Under the pieces are notes generated by a model that worked only from the letters and a program-made list of their open reading frames with translations, was not told the origin of the DNA and ran no database searches. A stretch of DNA of 32,688 nt from an uncultured Lachnospiraceae bacterium (GTDB taxonomy: Bacteria; Bacillota; Clostridia; Lachnospirales; Lachnospiraceae): contig CANPYE010000015.1 in NCBI GenBank assembly GCA_947588005.1, positions 1 through 32,688 of the forward strand. The letters are read 5' to 3'. Positions within the stretch are counted from its first letter, which is position 1. Each line of letters begins with the position of its first letter. Positions 30,727-32,688 of the stretch are shown here, piece after piece. The translations under genes and the position numbers were made by a program.

Positions 30727-32172
30727 TGAATCCATTTCCTCAAAGGAGATTAACTGTATATGCGGATTATCTCCGTAACGCGCCCGTACGGCGTCCTGGA
30801 ATCCATTTCTGGAAAAGACAGCATACCATTTATCCGGATAGGAGAACAACTCGCCCCGCTCCAGGAGTGTTTCTATTATGTCTGTCCCGACCGGTTCGCT
30901 GCGCCATTTGCACTCGCCGAACCATGCGGAATGATCCTGTACAGCCATCAGATCGATCTCCTCCTGGCGTTTTTTTACAGGGTTCGGACCCCACCACCGG
31001 CCTACGTCGCCGAAGAAGAAGGGGAGCGCTGCGTGGATCTCCGGCAGAAACAGGTATTGCCGGCATATTTCCTCGAAGATGCTTCCCATGAAATCGTTAA
31101 GCTGGGGCTTCACCGCCATATAATAAAGGGCTTCGCCCATACCGCTGGCGATAAGGCTCAGATTGGGCCGCACAAAGCGGTACCAGAACAGGAACATATT
31201 GTCGGCCAGCCGGTACAGAGTTCTGCGGCTGGCCGCGCTTTCTGTAAATGGCGTCTCCTTGCGGACGATACCGATGGAGATCAGGGAATTCAGCTGGCTG
31301 CTGCAGCCGCTGGTCTCCAGACCGGTTCTGGTGGCGATCTCGTTCAGACGGCTGGCGCCGCCGGCGATGGCAGTGATGATGGACTGGTAGGTGGCGGGCT
31401 CTCTCAGCTCCTGCTTGAGCAGGTTGGACGGCTCCTCAAAGAGACGGCCGCTCTCGTCGAAGAACAGCCGGACGATATTGTCGTCCACAGACAGACTGGT
31501 ATCGATCCGCGAGAGGTATTCCGGCACTCCGCCGGTTATTCCATAGAGAACAGCTTGCTCTTCGCTGGAAAAGCCAGGAAGCATGGCTTTTGCCTCAAAA
31601 TACGTGAACGGCCGCAGCTTAAACTGCGATGTCCGTCTGCCATAAAGGGGACTCTTGTAGCTCAGCACCTGATTCTCCATAAAGCTCATGGAAGAGCCGC
31701 AGAGAATCAAAAACAGCTTACTGTCCTTCCAGCGCTGATCGATATGGCTCTGGAGCATGGAGGAAATGGCTGGGTACGAGGCGGCCAGGTACGGATATTC
31801 GTCGATGGCCAGTATGATCCTCCGGGTATCGCAGAGCCGGTCGATATAATCGAGCAGCGCCGCGAAATCACGAAATACCGGGGCCGGCGCGCCTGGAACC
31901 GGCTGCGGCGCAGAAGAAGGGGAAGTCCCATCGGTCAGCGTCTCTGTAAGCGGAGCGATCTGAGCCATCACCGCTTTCGATAAACCGGCCAGATTATCCT
32001 GCGCGGTTCCCTCCACCGCCATATAATAGATGGCCGGTTTATCCTTAAGAAATTCATGAATCAGCGTCGTCTTCCCGATCCTTCGCCGTCCGTAAAAAAC
32101 AGCGAATTCAAAGGATTCTTTTCGATAGGCCTCTTCTAGTTTCTGAAGTTCTCTGTTGCGTCCGACAAACAT
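30721..32172 (-). CDS. DUF234-type ATPase with C-terminal nuclease-like domain
   Basis: A 483-residue protein of the ATPase group common in archaea and Clostridia. It begins MFVGRNREL, with Walker A GRRRIGKT (28-35), a Pro-rich insert (~84-99), Walker B IILAIDEYPY (119-128), and LILCGSSMSFM and GVPEYL typical of the family. A winged-helix segment follows, then a DUF234 domain with EIDLMAV and FGECKW, matching the E/D and ExK elements of the PD-(D/E)XK nuclease fold. The cellular role of these proteins is unknown; roles in defence or DNA handling have been guessed. ATG at 32172 is chosen because AGGAGG (32187-32182) is nine bases upstream; the frame extends nine codons further without a site. 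It stands alone with its own promoter and an inverted-repeat array. Confidence 0.9.
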   Translation of the reverse strand: MFVGRNRELQKLEEAYRKESFEFAVFYGRRRIGKTTLIHEFLKDKPAIYYMAVEGTAQDNLAGLSKAVMAQIAPLTETLTDGTSPSSAPQPVPGAPAPVFRDFAALLDYIDRLCDTRRIILAIDEYPYLAASYPAISSMLQSHIDQRWKDSKLFLILCGSSMSFMENQVLSYKSPLYGRRTSQFKLRPFTYFEAKAMLPGFSSEEQAVLYGITGGVPEYLSRIDTSLSVDDNIVRLFFDESGRLFEEPSNLLKQELREPATYQSIITAIAGGASRLNEIATRTGLETSGCSSQLNSLISIGIVRKETPFTESAASRRTLYRLADNMFLFWYRFVRPNLSLIASGMGEALYYMAVKPQLNDFMGSIFEEICRQYLFLPEIHAALPFFFGDVGRWWGPNPVKKRQEEIDLMAVQDHSAWFGECKWRSEPVGTDIIETLLERGELFSYPDKWYAVFSRNGFQDAVRARYGDNPHIQLISFEEMDSK

Positions 32173-32220
32173 AAGTATATGCCTCCTGTTGATGGGCAAG
32201 GAGAAATTGCTAATTAACTA

Positions 32221-32257
32221 ATTACTAATTGTACGATTAGTAATTCTGTGATTAGTA
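32221..32257. promoter_or_regulatory. Inverted-repeat array in the ATPase leader
   Basis: ATTACTAAT (32221-32229) and ATTAGTAAT (32236-32244) are perfect 9-base arms around TGTACG. A third copy, GATTAGTA at 32250-32257, repeats the one at 32235-32242 after 15 bp and touches the -10. The position between the promoter and the start codon fits a repressor operator. Confidence 0.65.
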
Positions 32258-32282
32258 TATAGCGTATCAAATAAAATGTCAA
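32254..32282 (-). promoter_or_regulatory. Promoter of the DUF234-type ATPase gene
   Basis: Minus strand: perfect -35 TTGACA (32282-32277), 17-base spacer, -10 TATACT (32259-32254). Transcription would start near 32247, inside the inverted-repeat array. Confidence 0.85.
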
Positions 32283-32320
32283 GCACCATAAAACTATTAT
32301 ATACCCAGATATTAAAAATA

Positions 32321-32349
32321 CAAGCAGGGTGTCACTGGCACCCTGCTTG
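32321..32349 (-). terminator. Second terminator after the DUF1622 gene
   Basis: A perfect 11-bp stem, CAAGCAGGGTG (32321-32331) with 32339-32349 and a 7-base loop. On the minus strand it is followed by TATTTTT. It separates the DUF1622 gene from the ATPase promoter. Confidence 0.8.
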
Positions 32350-32362
32350 CATGGAAATACAA

Positions 32363-32392
32363 AAACCTGCCGGAGTTTTCCCCGACAGGTTT
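32363..32392. terminator. First terminator after the DUF1622 gene
   Basis: AAACCTGCCGG (32363-32373) pairs with CCGACAGGTTT (32382-32392) except one wobble. The minus strand continues into T's, and the plus strand is also T-rich beyond it, so it may work both ways. It lies five bases after the DUF1622 stop codon. Confidence 0.8.
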
Positions 32393-32397
32393 CCTTT

Positions 32398-32688
32398 TTA
32401 TTTCCCTTTCGCGGCCTTCAGTGCCGCCGCCGCTTCCTCATCCGCCTTCTCGGTCTTGATCTCCCAGTGGATCAGGAAGGTCAGCGCCGCCCGCAGCGAG
32501 ATGATGGCCGCCACCACGGCCACCTCGCTTAGCTGCCGTACGATCACGGTTCTTAAGATCTCGCTTCCCAGCTTAAATTCCAGTCCCAGCGCCATCCCCG
32601 TCGCCAGGTTCAGCCGGATCTGCGGATTCTTCTTCACGTAATCCAGGATTCCCCGGCACCCGGAGATGATGATGACGAACACGCCGAC
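32398..32688 (-). CDS. DUF1622 membrane protein, partial
   Basis: The last 96 residues of a small membrane protein; the frame is still open at the right edge, so the start lies outside. The stretch NPQIRLNLATGMALGLEFKL, then LGSEILRTVIV and a second hydrophobic segment (EVAVVAAIISLRAALTFLIHWEI), is characteristic of the DUF1622 family of predicted integral membrane proteins of unknown function. An Ala/Lys-rich cytoplasmic tail ends the protein. A membrane segment (FVIIISG) begins at the edge. Two terminators follow it. Confidence 0.85.
   Translation of the reverse strand, partial: VGVFVIIISGCRGILDYVKKNPQIRLNLATGMALGLEFKLGSEILRTVIVRQLSEVAVVAAIISLRAALTFLIHWEIKTEKADEEAAAALKAAKGK

Noticed and set aside
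30760-31983. 407-codon plus-strand frame opposite the DUF234 ATPase
   Set aside because: The minus strand carries Walker motifs, a ribosome binding site and a promoter; the plus frame has none of these.

Overview
The window reads as chromosomal DNA of an anaerobic, gut-type Firmicute, most likely a Lachnospiraceae-like Clostridium. This rests on strong AGGAGG ribosome binding sites, moderately GC-rich coding DNA with AT-rich promoters, sigma-A type TTGACA/TATAAT promoters, intrinsic terminators, a Gram-positive sortase substrate, and glycosidase families typical of that group. No species is claimed. There are 17 supported protein genes, one cut by the right edge. I see no tRNA, rRNA, CRISPR array, transposase, integrase or phage gene.

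Layout. 1-459: a leftward promoter at the edge and a possible leftward small RNA ending in a strong two-way terminator. 460-2691: a MoxR-type AAA+ ATPase gene with in-frame 69-bp tandem repeats behind a Rex-like operator, then a small DUF378 membrane protein. 2910-5181: a histidine kinase/response regulator pair. 5318-13330: a 2625-residue sortase-anchored surface protein whose promoter spacer carries a 22-bp inverted repeat. Its von Willebrand A domain is split by a large insertion holding a LamG-like fold. 13408-16166: a DEAD-box RNA helicase behind a palindromic promoter and a leader terminator, followed by a membrane-anchored cyclophilin. 16296-17435: nagA.

17572-26864 is a carbohydrate-use locus. 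A leftward AraC-type regulator is divergent from an apparent four-gene operon: a GH2 glycosidase, a GPH-type sugar:cation symporter, a GH3 beta-glucosidase with its two halves in reversed order, and a GH43 enzyme. None of the three enzymes has a signal peptide, so the symporter probably imports short glycans that are cut inside the cell. 26960-30562 looks like a second, smaller sugar unit: an NAD-dependent GH4 glycosidase on the minus strand and a divergent AraC regulator whose promoters overlap, then an SGNH esterase behind five degenerate 32-bp repeats.

30721-32172 is a leftward DUF234-type ATPase/nuclease-fold protein with an inverted-repeat array between its promoter and start. A partial DUF1622 membrane protein fills the right edge.

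The most unusual material is regulatory or architectural: two perfect or near-perfect palindromes placed exactly on promoters, the 32-bp array, the attenuator-like leader of the helicase, the possible small RNA, and the split VWA domain. All functional names rest on motif reading by eye; no database search was possible.
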